A stretch of DNA of 64,000 bases from Sneathiella aquimaris (GCF_026409565.1 NZ_CP112881.1:1473501-1537500), one strand, 5' to 3'; positions 9,047 through 19,673 are shown, counted from the stretch's first letter. Notes: generated by a model not told the origin, from the sequence alone. Made by a program: numbers and translations.

Positions 9047-10585
9047 ATGAACGCTCTTGATCAGTTACGGCAGTCAATTTCAAAAAATATTGCAATTCTT
9101 CTGTGGATCCATATTCCGATCATCGTTGTGTCTGCAATGATGATCGGTGCGGATTGGATGGGGGCTACACTTGGCGCGGTGTTGTTCGCTGCGATACCGA
9201 CCGCCTTGCTCTTGATGGGCGGGGCCAGTGCTAATTTTCGGTATGCCGTGAGTGTAGGATATATCGTTCAGGTCGGATTGCTGGTCTATGTCTTCAAAGG
9301 CCATCCCTGGCAAATCGACATTCACATGTATTTCTTTGCCTCATTGGCGGTTATTTCGGTTCTATGTTGTTGGAAGTCGATTATCGTGGCGACCGTGACG
9401 ATTGCAGTGCATCACTTGGTTCTTAACTTTGTGTTGCCCGCAGCGGTGTTTCCGGAAGGCGCAGATTTCGGTCGGGTGGTTCTGCATGCGGTAATTGTTG
9501 TGTTCGAGTCCGCTGTGCTGACGTCACTTACTTTTAAACTGGTACGGGCCTTTGACGCGTCTGCGCAATCTGTTGAGGCGGCTGAGGCTGCGAAAGCTGT
9601 TGCGGATGCGGAAAAACAAAGAGCTGTTGAAGCCGGTGAGGCCGCAAAACAATCAGAGGGTCATGTTCGGGAGTTGCAGGCGGAAGCCGAGCGTCTGAAC
9701 GCAGAAAAACAGGAAGCTTCTGAAGCAGCGTTAGCGCGTCGCCGTGCAGAGCGTCAGGCTGTTGCCAGGGAGTTTGAAGAGTCTGTCGGCAATCTGGTTT
9801 TGAAACTTGTTTCCAATTCCAAAAACCTTACCGATTTGGCCAGCAACATGCAGCATGCATCTGACAATGTGAAAGGCAAGGCCGGGGAGACAGTAACCAT
9901 GACCGATGCGATGTCTGGTAATGTTCAATCGGTCAGTTCTGCGGCGGAGCAGTTAAGTGCCTCCATTCAGGAAATTTCATCTCAGGTGAACCGTTCGAGC
10001 CAAGTAGCCAATTCCGCTTCGGAACGTGCTAATTCGACGGCTGGCACAATGGATGAGTTGAAAACGTCCGCGCAGCAAATTTCAGATGTTGTCAACTTGA
10101 TCAGCGACATTGCCGAGCAAACCAATCTTCTTGCTTTGAACGCGACCATTGAAGCGGCGAGAGCGGGAGAGGCCGGGAAAGGTTTTGCGGTTGTTGCAAG
10201 CGAGGTTAAGAACCTTGCGACCCAGACTGCCCGCGCCACCGAGGATATTACGGCGCAGGTGTCTGGAATTCAGCAGGTCAGCGAACAGGCTGCTAGCGAG
10301 ATCAGCGCGATTCTGGAGACGATCAACGAAATCAGTGCAACGACGTCTGCTGTTGCCGCGGCGGTTGAAGAACAAACAGCCGCTACTGGTGAAATTTCTA
10401 ACAATACCCGCCGTGCCTTTGACGGAACGGTTCAGGTGAAAGGCGAGGTTGGTTATATCGTGAATTTTGCCGATGAAGCGGCCTCTGCCTCTCACGATGT
10501 CTATGCCGCCGCCGAGGAACTGGGCAGCGACGCTGAACAGGTTCGGACAGAAATGGACGGATTTTTGAGCCAGATTAAAGGCTAA
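9047..10585 (+). CDS. Methyl-accepting chemotaxis protein with multi-helix membrane sensor
   Basis: The 512-residue chemoreceptor signals to CheA through a cytoplasmic four-helix bundle. Residues 15-170 hold about six membrane helices with short loops and no large periplasmic domain, so the signal may be sensed within the membrane. Residues 175-245 form an Ala/Glu-rich coiled coil rather than an obvious HAMP domain. The signalling domain carries the invariant hairpin tip [19 protein letters not shown], then [15 protein letters not shown]. There is no CheR-binding pentapeptide at the C-terminus. The ligand is unknown; the FNR-type box upstream makes a redox or oxygen-related role worth considering. 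Confidence 0.95.
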   Translation: MNALDQLRQSISKNIAILLWIHIPIIVVSAMMIGADWMGATLGAVLFAAIPTALLLMGGASANFRYAVSVGYIVQVGLLVYVFKGHPWQIDIHMYFFASLAVISVLCCWKSIIVATVTIAVHHLVLNFVLPAAVFPEGADFGRVVLHAVIVVFESAVLTSLTFKLVRAFDASAQSVEAAEAAKAVADAEKQRAVEAGEAAKQSEGHVRELQAEAERLNAEKQEASEAALARRRAERQAVAREFEESVGNLVLKLVSNSKNLTDLASNMQHASDNVKGKAGETVTMTDAMSGNVQSVSSAAEQLSASIQEISSQVNRSSQVANSASERANSTAGTMDELKTSAQQISDVVNLISDIAEQTNLLALNATIEAARAGEAGKGFAVVASEVKNLATQTARATEDITAQVSGIQQVSEQAASEISAILETINEISATTSAVAAAVEEQTAATGEISNNTRRAFDGTVQVKGEVGYIVNFADEAASASHDVYAAAEELGSDAEQVRTEMDGFLSQIKG

Positions 10586-10591
10586 TCCTTC

Positions 10592-10909
10592 CTATAATAA
10601 AAACAGCTCGAGTTGATACGGTGGCTTTTCTTTTACTTGTATCAGCTCGAGCGCGTTAGTTGATGGCGTCGATTCTCGATATTTAATGCCCCAAGCGGTT
10701 ACCCGAATTCGGCAGATGAGCGGCCCGTATTTCAATCCAATTTCATATCCTGACGATGGTCCGGAGCATTGACACCGTTTATACTGAAAAGGTGGCAATA
10801 TCTCGGGCGGGGGCGGCATCCAGATCAATTCGTCTTCCTGAAGTGACTGGAAGGAAAGATCTTGATCTTCAATGGTGTTGATCAGTGCAATGCTAACATC
10901 TAATGGCAT
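10592..10909 (-). CDS. Hypothetical protein, 105 residues
   Basis: I start it at the ATG at 10909 because GGAGGGG lies about nine bases upstream; the frame stays open to 10966 but without support. The protein begins MPLDVSIALINTIEDQDLSF, has a Pro-rich centre (WMPPPPEILPPF), a Cys pair (RCQCSGP), and ends in PPYQLELFLL. No membrane helix or signal peptide is evident, and no family is recognised. It is convergent with the chemoreceptor gene, with a gap of only six bases. Its last codons contain a strong inverted repeat that may be its own terminator. Confidence 0.6.
   Translation of the reverse strand: MPLDVSIALINTIEDQDLSFQSLQEDELIWMPPPPEILPPFQYKRCQCSGPSSGYEIGLKYGPLICRIRVTAWGIKYRESTPSTNALELIQVKEKPPYQLELFLL
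10606..10652 (-). terminator. Hairpin with T-run inside the 3' end of the hypothetical gene
   Basis: GCTCGAGTTGATAC (10606-10619) pairs with GTATCAGCTCGAGC (10639-10652) over 14 base pairs including one G-T, with a 19-base loop. On the minus strand the stem is followed by TGTTTTTATTATAG, which contains the stop codon. It reads as an intrinsic terminator embedded in coding sequence. Confidence 0.55.
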
Positions 10910-11034
10910 AATCCATCCCCTCCGGTTACAGGGGGACAGACGCTCATTTAAGGCCGCTTGTGACATCTTCTTTTTGTGATCGGTTCATGTCGTATAATTT
11001 GCCAGCGGCCCCATCCATCTGATATGGCTTGTCT

Positions 11035-11793
11035 ATGCATTGGATCGATGACGGGATAATTTTATCCACCCAAAAATATGGCGAAAACAGTCTTATTCTT
11101 CATGCGCTAACGCGGAAGCATGGACGATATTCCGGCATGGTTCGGGGGGGGACAGGTAAACGATTACGCGGTATTATGCAGCCGGGCAACCTTGTCAGCT
11201 TGCGATGGAACGGTCGTCTTGCCGAACAGTTGGGGACTTTTTCAGTTGAAGCTCAGAAGTCTTCAGGCACGCTGATCTTTGATAATAGTCTGCGCCTCTC
11301 GGCAGCAAGTACGGTGCTGGCTTTGCTGGATAAAGTTCTGCCGGAACGGGAAGCTCATGAAAGGTTGTTTGAAGCAACCTGTCTATTCATTGACTATTTA
11401 CAGCAGGATTTAGAGGTATGGGGGCCTTTGATGGTGCGGTGGGAATTAGGTGTCCTGTCCGAACTTGGTTATGGGTTGGATCTATCGGAATGTGCCGCAA
11501 CCGGGCAGAAGACAAATCTAAGATATGTCTCTCCTAAATCAGCCCGCGCGGTCTGTGGGGAGGCAGGGTTTCCTTATCGTGAGAGGCTTTTGCCCTTACC
11601 AGAATTTCTAAAAGAAACGACACCAGAAGAGGGTCGCAAGGATATTGATATTCGGCAGATCCTGGAAGGGCTTCGCCTCAGTGGATATTTCATTCAAAAG
11701 AACCTGTTATCCAATTATACCGAAGAATCCCTGCCTGCCAGAGAGCGGTTGATCCTGTCTCTTGGCAGACAACTTGATAAGTCAGACGGTTAG
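11035..11793 (+). CDS. recO: DNA repair protein RecO
   Basis: RecO works with RecR to load RecA on SSB-coated gaps. The protein has the N-terminal OB fold (WIDDGIILSTQKYGENSLIL, GRYSGMVRGG, LRGIMQPGNLV) and the helical C-terminal part (ERLFEATCLFIDYL, WELGVLSELGYGLDLSECAATG). I use the ATG at 11035, giving the usual family start of M-x-W followed by GIIL; a TTG two codons earlier is also open. The zinc-type Cys residues of some RecO proteins are only partly present. It lies upstream of parC, with an 81-base gap. Confidence 0.93.
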   Translation: MHWIDDGIILSTQKYGENSLILHALTRKHGRYSGMVRGGTGKRLRGIMQPGNLVSLRWNGRLAEQLGTFSVEAQKSSGTLIFDNSLRLSAASTVLALLDKVLPEREAHERLFEATCLFIDYLQQDLEVWGPLMVRWELGVLSELGYGLDLSECAATGQKTNLRYVSPKSARAVCGEAGFPYRERLLPLPEFLKETTPEEGRKDIDIRQILEGLRLSGYFIQKNLLSNYTEESLPARERLILSLGRQLDKSDG

Positions 11794-11874
11794 GCGGACC
11801 ACGAATGAAAAAAAGTACGGTTTTTTAACGGATTTTGTTCTGCATTCGACGGCATCTGATGGTATACAAAAAGA

Positions 11875-14103
11875 ATGAGTGAGCAGTCTCCGATTAAACC
11901 CGGTGAAGTGTTACCCACTTCACTGAAGGACGCCATAAGCGAGCGATATCTTGCTTATGCGATGTCAACAATTATGTCCCGGTCTCTTCCAGACGTACGT
12001 GACGGCTTGAAGCCGGTTCACAGGCGGCTTTTATATGCCATGCGTCTACTGAAACTGGACCCAAGTTCCGGTTTTAAAAAATGTGCCCGTGTTGTTGGTG
12101 ATGTGATCGGTAAATATCACCCGCATGGTGACCAGTCCGTATATGACGCGCTGGTTCGCCTGGCACAGGATTTTGCCCAACGATACACGCTTGTAGATGG
12201 GCAGGGAAACTTCGGGAATATTGATGGTGATAATGCCGCTGCCATGCGTTACACCGAAGCCCGGATGACAGTTTTTGCTGAATTGCTTCTCAGGGATCTG
12301 GATCAGGATACGGTCGATTTTCGGGATACGTATGATGGGGAGGAAAAAGAACCCGTTGTGCTGCCCGCGGCTTTTCCAAACCTGCTGGCAAATGGATCGT
12401 CTGGTATTGCTGTGGGAATGGCGACGTCTATTCCCCCTCATAACGCAACGGAACTTTGTAACGCCTTACTGCATCTTGTGAAATATCCCGGTGCCGGTAT
12501 TGATAAGCTGATGGAATTTATACCAGGACCGGATTTTCCAACAGGCGGCGAACTGGTTGAAAAAACTGAAAGCATTCGTGAAGCGTATGAAACAGGGCGC
12601 GGTGGTTTTCGTCAACGCGCTACCTGGGAGAAAGAGGAGACTGGCCGGGGGACATACCAGATTGTTGTCACGGAAATACCCTATCAGGTTCAAAAAGGGA
12701 AACTGATTGAACGTATTGCGGAACTCATTCAAGCAAAAAAACTGCCGTTCTTAGCGGATGTGAGAGACGAGTCTGCGGAAGATATTCGTTTGGTTCTGGA
12801 GCCAAAAAGCAAGAATATCGATCCGGAAATGCTGATGCAGGGCTTGTTCCGCTTGACGGATCTGGAAAATCGATTTTCCTTGAATATGAATGTTCTGGAT
12901 GCCACGCAAACACCGCGGGTCATGAGCCTGCGGGATGTTTTGCAGTCTTTTCTGGATCATCGATTTGTCGTTTTGGTGCGCCGTTCGAAATACCGCCTTG
13001 GTAAAATTGAAAACCGGTTGGAAGTGCTGAACGGCTATTTGATTGTTTTCCTTAATCTGGATGAAGTCATTCGTATTATCCGTGAAGATGACCATCCAAA
13101 GCAGTCATTGATGGAAACCTTCAAACTGACTGAGGTTCAGGCAGAAGCTATTCTGAATATGCGACTTCGGTCATTACGGCGACTTGAAGAGATGGAGCTT
13201 CGCACCGAGCATGAGAAGCTGACAGCAGAGAAGGCGACACTTATTGCGTTGCTGGACAGCGAAGATCTGCAAAAAGAAGCAATCTCTGCTGAGCTAAAAG
13301 ACCTGAAAAAGACGTTGAAAGAGCATCCTGATGTTGCGTTGCGCCGGACGCGGGTCGGTGAAGCCGTCGATCTGCCAGATATTCCGCTTGAAGCGATGAT
13401 CGAGAAAGAACCTATTACGGTTATTTGTTCGGAAAAAGGCTGGGTTCGGGCATTGAAGGGACATGTTGCCCAAACGGGAGATGAAAAATATAAGGACGGT
13501 GACAAGGAGCGTTTCTGGATTACTGCGGAAACCACTGACCGGTTAGTCCTGTTTGGAACGAATGGCCGTTTCTATACGATTGGCTGCGATAAATTACCAA
13601 GAGGACGCGGCCATGGTGAACCGGTTCGCTTGATGGTCGATCTTGGGAATGACCAGGATATCGTCGCCCTGTTTGTTCATAAACCAGGACGGAAATTATT
13701 GGTGGCATCAACTGATGGCCGTGGTTTCGTTGTCGATGAAAATAGCATAATTGCACAGACCCGAAATGGTAAGCAGACCTTGAATGTCTCGGGGGATGTG
13801 GAGGCAGCGTTCTGCATCGAAGCAACAGGGGATTCTGTTGCTGTGGTTGGTGAAAACCGCAAACTGAACTGTTTCGCCCTGGACGAGATTTCCGAGATGA
13901 CCCGAGGCCGGGGAGTAACATTACAACGCTATAAAGATGGCGGTTTGTCTGACATCAGAACCTTTGTTCGTGAGGAAGGTTTGAGCTGGAAATCCGGTGA
14001 ACGAACACGAACAGAGCATGACCTGACAGGCTGGTTTACAAGACGGGGGAATGCCGGTCGACTTGCGCCTAGAGGGTTTAGTCGCAACAATAAATTCAGT
14101 TAA
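11875..14103 (+). CDS. parC: DNA topoisomerase IV subunit A
   Basis: ParC with ParE decatenates daughter chromosomes. The 742-residue protein has the type IIA breakage-reunion domain: [31 protein letters not shown], and [10 protein letters not shown] with the catalytic Tyr. The C-terminal beta-propeller is short and lacks the GyrA box seen in gyrase A, which favours ParC over GyrA. The start is at the ATG at 11875, with no strong ribosome site. The stop is nine bases before the next gene, so they may be cotranscribed. Confidence 0.95.
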   Translation: MSEQSPIKPGEVLPTSLKDAISERYLAYAMSTIMSRSLPDVRDGLKPVHRRLLYAMRLLKLDPSSGFKKCARVVGDVIGKYHPHGDQSVYDALVRLAQDFAQRYTLVDGQGNFGNIDGDNAAAMRYTEARMTVFAELLLRDLDQDTVDFRDTYDGEEKEPVVLPAAFPNLLANGSSGIAVGMATSIPPHNATELCNALLHLVKYPGAGIDKLMEFIPGPDFPTGGELVEKTESIREAYETGRGGFRQRATWEKEETGRGTYQIVVTEIPYQVQKGKLIERIAELIQAKKLPFLADVRDESAEDIRLVLEPKSKNIDPEMLMQGLFRLTDLENRFSLNMNVLDATQTPRVMSLRDVLQSFLDHRFVVLVRRSKYRLGKIENRLEVLNGYLIVFLNLDEVIRIIREDDHPKQSLMETFKLTEVQAEAILNMRLRSLRRLEEMELRTEHEKLTAEKATLIALLDSEDLQKEAISAELKDLKKTLKEHPDVALRRTRVGEAVDLPDIPLEAMIEKEPITVICSEKGWVRALKGHVAQTGDEKYKDGDKERFWITAETTDRLVLFGTNGRFYTIGCDKLPRGRGHGEPVRLMVDLGNDQDIVALFVHKPGRKLLVASTDGRGFVVDENSIIAQTRNGKQTLNVSGDVEAAFCIEATGDSVAVVGENRKLNCFALDEISEMTRGRGVTLQRYKDGGLSDIRTFVREEGLSWKSGERTRTEHDLTGWFTRRGNAGRLAPRGFSRNNKFS

Positions 14104-14115
14104 GCCGGAGACATG

Positions 14116-15726
14116 ATGCAAACGGTCTATGAGGCGTTTTGTCGATCAGTTGAACTTTATCCACAGAACGCTTTTTTGTGTGTGCCGCCGCTGGAAGGGC
14201 GCAGCTACAATCCTGAAGGCGTTGAGATCACCTATGCCGAAGCGGCTGTGGCGGTTGATGAAATCCGGGCGACATATACCCGGTCAGGATATACCGTTGG
14301 GCACCGGGTTGCTTTCCTTTTGGAGAACCGTCCGGACTATATTCTTCATTTGTTGGCCCTGAATTCACTTGGTGTTTCCTGCGTACCGATCAATCCGGAT
14401 TATCGGCATGCCGAGATGCTGTATCAAATGGATCATTCTGATGCGGATCTTGTCATCTGTATCGATACACGTTTTACGGACCTTGAAAAAGTGGCTGCCG
14501 AACGGGGGAACCTTCCGGTGATCGGCATGGGGGCCTTTTCTGACGGGGTTCCGGAACCTCATCGGGAAGTGGACGGAGGGAAACCGGGGTTGCAAACGGA
14601 AGCAAGCCTTCTTTACACCTCTGGTACGACGGGCCGGCCTAAGGGTTGTATCCTGACCAATGACTATCATTTGACGGCAGGGAAGTGGTATTCTGAACTC
14701 GGTGGTTTGGTTGATATACGTCCGGGTAAAGAACGATTATTTAATCCTCTACCTCTCTTTCATATGAATTCGGCTGTTGTCTCGTTGGGTTGTATGATCC
14801 TGACGGGGGGATGTTTGATTATTCCCGACCGTTTCCACCCTCGAAGCTGGTGGCGGGAAGTCTGCGATACGCGGGCGACTATTATCCATTATTTAGGGGT
14901 TGTACCGCCGATGCTGCTTAATCAGCCGGTATCAGAATGGGAAACCGCCCATTCGGTCCGGTTTGGTATTGGGGCGGGTGTCGAACCGGAACTGCATGCG
15001 GTTTTCGAAAAACGGTATGGCTTCGCACTTCTTGAAATTTGGGGAATGACTGAAACCGGTCGGATTTTTGCAGTCAACAGCGAGCCCAGAAAAATTGATA
15101 CACGCGCCTTCGGCCGCCCACTCCTTGGCTTCGAGGCTAAAATTATAGATGATACCGGGGCTGAATGCCCTCGGGGTGTTGCGGGTGAGCTTGTCGTCAG
15201 AAGTTCGGAAGAAACGCCGAGAAAGGGCTTTTTCTCCGGCTACTTAAAAAACGAACAGGCGACAGAAGAAGCTTGGACCGATGGCTGGTTCCATACAGGC
15301 GATACGGTCGTTCAGGACGAAACCGATATGCTTTATTTTGTTGACCGGAAAAAGAATATTATTCGGCGGTCAGGCGAAAATATAGCCGCAGCGGAAGTTG
15401 AAGCCGTCCTACAATCGCATGAAGCGGTGGCGCAGGTTGCTGTCATAGCCGTAAAAGATGAAGTCCGCGAGGAAGAGGTTCTTGCTTGTATCGTTCTGAT
15501 GGAGGATGCGGAAGCATCAGAGACACTTGCGAAAGAGCTTTTTGATTTTTCGGCTGAACGGCTGGCTTACTATAAACCGCCGGGCTGGATTTTGTTTTTG
15601 GATCAATTGCCGACAACCGGAACACAGAAAATACAAAAGACGCAAATCTTTGAGGTCGGTGAAGACCCTAGAGCAGCGGATGCAATCGTGGATTTAAGAG
15701 AATTTAAGAAAAAAGTGAGACAGTAA
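14116..15726 (+). CDS. AMP-dependent acyl-CoA synthetase/ligase
   Basis: This ANL-superfamily enzyme would activate a carboxylic acid to its CoA thioester through an acyl-AMP. Motifs in order are LLYTSGTTGRPKGC (P-loop), EIWGMTETGRI, GWFHTGDTVVQDE, YFVDRKKNIIRRSGENIAAAEVE, and the C-terminal catalytic Lys in TGTQKIQKTQ. I prefer the second of two adjacent ATGs (14116), since GGAG is then five bases away. About 536 residues is normal. The overall pattern is reminiscent of the carnitine-CoA ligase (CaiC) group, but the substrate cannot be read. A BioY-like gene follows 42 bases later. Confidence 0.88.
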   Translation: MQTVYEAFCRSVELYPQNAFLCVPPLEGRSYNPEGVEITYAEAAVAVDEIRATYTRSGYTVGHRVAFLLENRPDYILHLLALNSLGVSCVPINPDYRHAEMLYQMDHSDADLVICIDTRFTDLEKVAAERGNLPVIGMGAFSDGVPEPHREVDGGKPGLQTEASLLYTSGTTGRPKGCILTNDYHLTAGKWYSELGGLVDIRPGKERLFNPLPLFHMNSAVVSLGCMILTGGCLIIPDRFHPRSWWREVCDTRATIIHYLGVVPPMLLNQPVSEWETAHSVRFGIGAGVEPELHAVFEKRYGFALLEIWGMTETGRIFAVNSEPRKIDTRAFGRPLLGFEAKIIDDTGAECPRGVAGELVVRSSEETPRKGFFSGYLKNEQATEEAWTDGWFHTGDTVVQDETDMLYFVDRKKNIIRRSGENIAAAEVEAVLQSHEAVAQVAVIAVKDEVREEEVLACIVLMEDAEASETLAKELFDFSAERLAYYKPPGWILFLDQLPTTGTQKIQKTQIFEVGEDPRAADAIVDLREFKKKVRQ

Positions 15727-15768
15727 CATCAAACCACTATTCTTTTGACGGGACCGAAAGGGCGAGCA

Positions 15769-16383
15769 ATGAGTGTTAATGACAACGGTACCCTTTTAGT
15801 CAATGCCCTATGGACCAGAAAATTCGAAACGGGTCAATTCGATAGAATTTTGCGGCTATCGACCATTGTTGCGGTCGGAGTAGGGATATTGTTTGCCGGG
15901 GGGTGGACAGTGGTTCCCACTCCCACAATACCAACGTCGTTGCAGGCGGTGGCCTCTGTTTTTATCGGCGGTGCTCTTGGTTGGCGCCTTGGTAGTCTGA
16001 CATTTATAATTTACATCTCGTTTAGTTTTCTCGGTTTGCCATTGTTCATTGCCGAAGAAACCTTTTTAACTTTGAACAAACTGACCTATGGGTATGCCAT
16101 CGGTGTTGGTGTTACGATATTGCTTTCAGCTCTCTTTGCCGCGCGTGGGTGGTATCGCCATTTAGGCCTTGGAATACTGGCTGCAAATATGTCCGTTCTC
16201 GCGACACTATTAACCGGTATGTTTTTCCTTAGTTTTAATCAGGGCATCGTAGACGCCTTTCGGCTGGGTTTTTTACCCTACATCTTCAATAACGTGATTA
16301 AGGGCATCGTGGTGGCGATCATCCTTTGGGGATGCTGGAAATGTGTCGACTATCTTAAATCCAAGAAAAAAGCCGCTGAATAA
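15769..16383 (+). CDS. BioY-like membrane protein (biotin ECF-transporter S component family)
   Basis: BioY proteins are six-helix substrate-binding subunits for biotin uptake. The hallmark loop is visible here: VPTPTIPTSLQAVASVF, then GALGWRLGSLTFIIYISF and FLGLPLF, matching the VPlTlQ and GlPvFa pattern of the family. The product is 204 residues from the ATG at 15769; an in-frame TTG at 15745 is less likely. About six hydrophobic segments are present, and the tail is Lys-rich. No BioM or BioN is adjacent, which also occurs for stand-alone BioY. The sequence diverges from textbook BioY, so biotin as ligand is an inference. Confidence 0.7.
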   Translation: MSVNDNGTLLVNALWTRKFETGQFDRILRLSTIVAVGVGILFAGGWTVVPTPTIPTSLQAVASVFIGGALGWRLGSLTFIIYISFSFLGLPLFIAEETFLTLNKLTYGYAIGVGVTILLSALFAARGWYRHLGLGILAANMSVLATLLTGMFFLSFNQGIVDAFRLGFLPYIFNNVIKGIVVAIILWGCWKCVDYLKSKKKAAE

Positions 16384-16400
16384 ATCAGCGGCTTTTTTTG
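16366..16400 (+). terminator. Bidirectional terminator between bioY-like and TRAP genes
   Basis: AGCCGCTGA (16371-16379) pairs with TCAGCGGCT (16385-16393), flanked by A6 on the left and T7 on the right. It overlaps the stop codon of the BioY-like gene and lies 12 bases from the stop of the convergent TRAP gene, so it can serve both strands. Confidence 0.9.
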
Positions 16401-16411
16401 TTTTTTTACCG

Positions 16412-18514
16412 TCAATTTGCCGGTAAGGCATCAGGTAGGAATGTAATGATTTCCGGGAAATTCCAAAGTAACAGCAGGCCAATCACCTGAATGATTACAA
16501 ACGGAATAACACCTCTATAGATGTCCATAGTTGAGACATTCGGCGGTGCAACACCTCGTAGATAGAACAACGCAAAGCCAAAGGGCGGCGTAATGAAGGA
16601 TGTTTGCAGGTTTACCGCAATCAGGATCGTAATCCAGGTAGGTGGCATCAACGCAGGATCTGCTGCATAAATCACCGGCCCAACGATCGGAATAACAATG
16701 AAGATGATTTCAATGAAATCCAGCACAAATCCGAGAAGGAAAAGCACAATCATCACCACAATCAATAGGGTGCGCGGATCTTCAAAAGACTGCAAAAACT
16801 CTTGAATATAATGCTCGCCGCCAAAAGACCGGATTGTCAAACTCAGGAAGAGGGAGGCAATCAGGATCACAAAAACCATCGATGTGACCTTGGTCGTTTC
16901 ATTAATGATGCCCGACATGATTTTGTCGCGCACCAGAATCCAGCATGAATATAGCAGGCCAAAAACGGCAACATGGTAGGAAATCAATGAAACAGCAATC
17001 GCGACCTTGTTGTCGAAGTCAATGTTTTCCATACTCATCCGCAGGTCAAAGTTACCGCGGGTGAGAAGCAAAATAATGATCGCAAGCGAGGCCCAGATCA
17101 CGGGTTTGGTTGATTGGTTCTTGTCTTTCAGTTTCCGGTTTGCCGCAAGCATGATTGCGCCAGCTGCACCTAATGACGCCGCCGCTGTCGGGTTTGTCAC
17201 ACCTCCCAAAATAGAACCCAGCACTGCGACAATCAAAATAACGGGAGGGGAAACCACACGAAGGGTTTCAATTTCCATCAGTCTGACAGACGCGTGTTTC
17301 AGGCCATAGATAAGGAGAAGGCCGGGTAGGAAATAGTATGTAAATTTGGTTCCGCCTGTCGCATCGCCACCGACAAAGAACCAGTCAGCAAAGAATAACA
17401 GGACAACCCCGACCAATCCGGACACGATCGGTGTCAGCGAGTAACTTGGACGCAGTGCCCAGGCCAAAGTCAGTAAGAAACTAACGATAACCAGAATGGC
17501 AAGGTTGCCGCTCGACATAGGCGCATGAACCACGACATTTTCGACAACTTCGGAACCCGTCAGTCCGACATTTACAAGTACAATCCAGAACACCACCATC
17601 GCAATCAATGGTCCAAAGACAGCGCTGAGCAATAACCATGGATTGTTTTTATAATAGGATAACAGGCGATAAGGATCCGGCTCTCCCAACTGAACAGGAG
17701 GGGCTTTGTCTTTGTTAAGCAAAGCAAAACCCATTGCATAAGTTGCATAGAGCAGGGCAAGGAATACACCAGGAATAAACGCGGCTTTAAAGAGGGTGCC
17801 TGTGGAAAGAACGGCAGGTTCGCCCAACATTTCCAGAACGGTTACACCAAGCTCGTTGGCTCTGTTTTCCTGACCAATGGCATACATGTCGCCAACGATT
17901 GATCCCAAAAGGACGATCACGATCGATGGCGGGATAATCTGACCGAGGGTACCAGATGTCGCGATGACACCCGTCGCCAACGATTTTGAATATCCATTTT
18001 TGAGCATGGTCGGCAAGGCAATCAAGCCCATTGTTACCACAGTCGCACCAACAACGCCTGTAGACGCTGCAAGCAGGGTACCCACCAAAACAACCGCAAT
18101 CGCAAGTCCGCCCGGAATGGTACCGAATAACTTTGCCATCGTGCTGAGAAGGTCTTCAGCAATGTTTGAGCGTTCCAGGGCGATGCCCATTAGAACAAAG
18201 AGAGGGACGGCCAGCAGAGTTTCAACATTGCCGCCGAAGGCACGGGAGAAAACCCCCTGTGCCCAGGTCGACTCTGTTGAAAGCATCGCCTTTTGCCAAC
18301 CCCCTTCAAAGACAGGGACCTGTTCCATTACACCGTCAATTTCTTGTAAGGTGTAAAGCAGTCCGGCTTCGTTCAGAATTGCAATCACAGCAAAACTGAC
18401 AAAAGCAGAGCCAGAAATAGCATAGGCTACTGGATATCCCGATAGAATACCCCCGAAAAGGGATATTCCCACAATCATCAGCGAAATTTCAACGCCGGTG
18501 AAACCAAATAACAT
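16412..18514 (-). CDS. TRAP transporter large permease subunit, extended
   Basis: DctM-type subunits form the sodium-driven translocation channel of TRAP importers. Typical proteins have about 430 residues; this one has 700. The N-terminal part shows GYSKSLATGVIATSGTLGQI and IPPSIVIVLLGSIVGD, and the last 170 residues show LGFVLDFIEIIFIVIPIVGP, TSFITPPFGFALFYLRG and the closing helix. Between roughly residues 265 and 530 there is extra sequence with several hydrophobic helices (for example NPWLLLSAVFGPLIAMVVFW). It follows the small subunit after 21 bases. Extended large subunits of this kind occur in some TRAP families; the substrate is not evident. Confidence 0.9.
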   Translation of the reverse strand: MLFGFTGVEISLMIVGISLFGGILSGYPVAYAISGSAFVSFAVIAILNEAGLLYTLQEIDGVMEQVPVFEGGWQKAMLSTESTWAQGVFSRAFGGNVETLLAVPLFVLMGIALERSNIAEDLLSTMAKLFGTIPGGLAIAVVLVGTLLAASTGVVGATVVTMGLIALPTMLKNGYSKSLATGVIATSGTLGQIIPPSIVIVLLGSIVGDMYAIGQENRANELGVTVLEMLGEPAVLSTGTLFKAAFIPGVFLALLYATYAMGFALLNKDKAPPVQLGEPDPYRLLSYYKNNPWLLLSAVFGPLIAMVVFWIVLVNVGLTGSEVVENVVVHAPMSSGNLAILVIVSFLLTLAWALRPSYSLTPIVSGLVGVVLLFFADWFFVGGDATGGTKFTYYFLPGLLLIYGLKHASVRLMEIETLRVVSPPVILIVAVLGSILGGVTNPTAAASLGAAGAIMLAANRKLKDKNQSTKPVIWASLAIIILLLTRGNFDLRMSMENIDFDNKVAIAVSLISYHVAVFGLLYSCWILVRDKIMSGIINETTKVTSMVFVILIASLFLSLTIRSFGGEHYIQEFLQSFEDPRTLLIVVMIVLFLLGFVLDFIEIIFIVIPIVGPVIYAADPALMPPTWITILIAVNLQTSFITPPFGFALFYLRGVAPPNVSTMDIYRGVIPFVIIQVIGLLLLWNFPEIITFLPDALPAN

Positions 18515-18535
18515 GGGTCAAAGCTCCGAGATAAA

Positions 18536-19456
18536 TTAAAGGGGATGGGCAGGCTGGTCGCGCTTGCCTGCGTTGGCTTCATCGCTGAGGGATTCAATGC
18601 CAATGCCACCGATTGGGTCTCCATCAAACGAAACATGCGTCGGAATGTCTTTGTCCTTTTCAAGAAGCGCAAGGATATTACGAAGCAAAAATGAAACCGC
18701 ACAAATAAACATCAACCCGGCAAAAATCAGGACGAGCAACTTAAAGCCCCAAACCCAAGAGAATTCGGCTGTCCCTGATGTCTCAAGCCGGACGGAGCGC
18801 CACCGAGTGGAGGTTGTCCAGATGTTCATTGGTTTTTGTGCGAAGATAGCGTTCATGGCAATTGGCCAGGAAAACCACCAAAGTAAAAGCGTTGACGGAA
18901 TGAAAAAGAAGAGGGTTCCGAAAAAATCGATCCAATGTTTGGTTCTTTTTTTACAGGACGCATAAACCAGATCGACCCGAACGTGACCGCCTTCAATAAA
19001 GGTATAGGCCGATGCCATTGCAATCAGGATAGCGTTGTAGAATTTCAATTGACCAGACAGCCACTGCAATTCTTCGCTAACAATTGTCATCCCTAAAGGC
19101 GCCAGGATAATTTCGTTCCCACGGAAAATTTGCCCAACTGCGATAATTATAACCTGTTGGATCATCATTAGCAGAGCAAACCAGGCGGCTGCTTTACCGA
19201 TTTTCGCGTTGAAATTTTCCAGTGTGTTGACGGTTCCGTATAGAAAACGACGTTTATATATACCGATACCGATTAGAAGGATGACGATCGCGATGACGAC
19301 GAAAAAGAATTCGATCGACATACCGACTTGCGTCAGCACATTCATTTTCTTTTTCAAAGTATCCAGCGTTAGCCAATTATAAATATGCCAAGGGAGAATA
19401 AGTAGGTTTACGAATCCCATGGCAAAATTCAAAAAGAAACTTCCAAGCGCTTCCAT
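18536..19456 (-). CDS. TRAP transporter small permease subunit, extended
   Basis: DctQ-type subunits are four-helix proteins that pack against the DctM channel, usually of 160-200 residues; this one has 306. The core pattern is in the middle: AFTFIEGGHVRVDLVY-type sequence (YTFIEGGHVRVDLVYA), then WIDFFGTLFFFIPSTLLLWW, with a final hydrophobic helix LLVLIFAGLMFICAVSFLL. The first 110 residues add helices not found in short DctQ proteins, and the tail is polar (KDKDIPTHVSFDGDPIGG). It lies between the binding protein and the large subunit on the minus strand. Confidence 0.88.
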   Translation of the reverse strand: MEALGSFFLNFAMGFVNLLILPWHIYNWLTLDTLKKKMNVLTQVGMSIEFFFVVIAIVILLIGIGIYKRRFLYGTVNTLENFNAKIGKAAAWFALLMMIQQVIIIAVGQIFRGNEIILAPLGMTIVSEELQWLSGQLKFYNAILIAMASAYTFIEGGHVRVDLVYASCKKRTKHWIDFFGTLFFFIPSTLLLWWFSWPIAMNAIFAQKPMNIWTTSTRWRSVRLETSGTAEFSWVWGFKLLVLIFAGLMFICAVSFLLRNILALLEKDKDIPTHVSFDGDPIGGIGIESLSDEANAGKRDQPAHPL

Positions 19457-19673
19457 GTTGGTTCTTCCCGTTCAGTCCCGCGGATCAATTCTGTGCAGTG
19501 ATATATATCAGGCATCGTATGTTAGCAAAGGTTATTGCGTATCTGCCTCGTCCCGTTTTGTGCGGGTTTTGTGAGAATTCTCTTCTGGAATTCTTGATAG
19601 CCTCAAAAATATCAGTGATTTTAAAAGAGGCTGGGTACATGCACGTATGATTATGCGAACAGTCCGTATAAAA

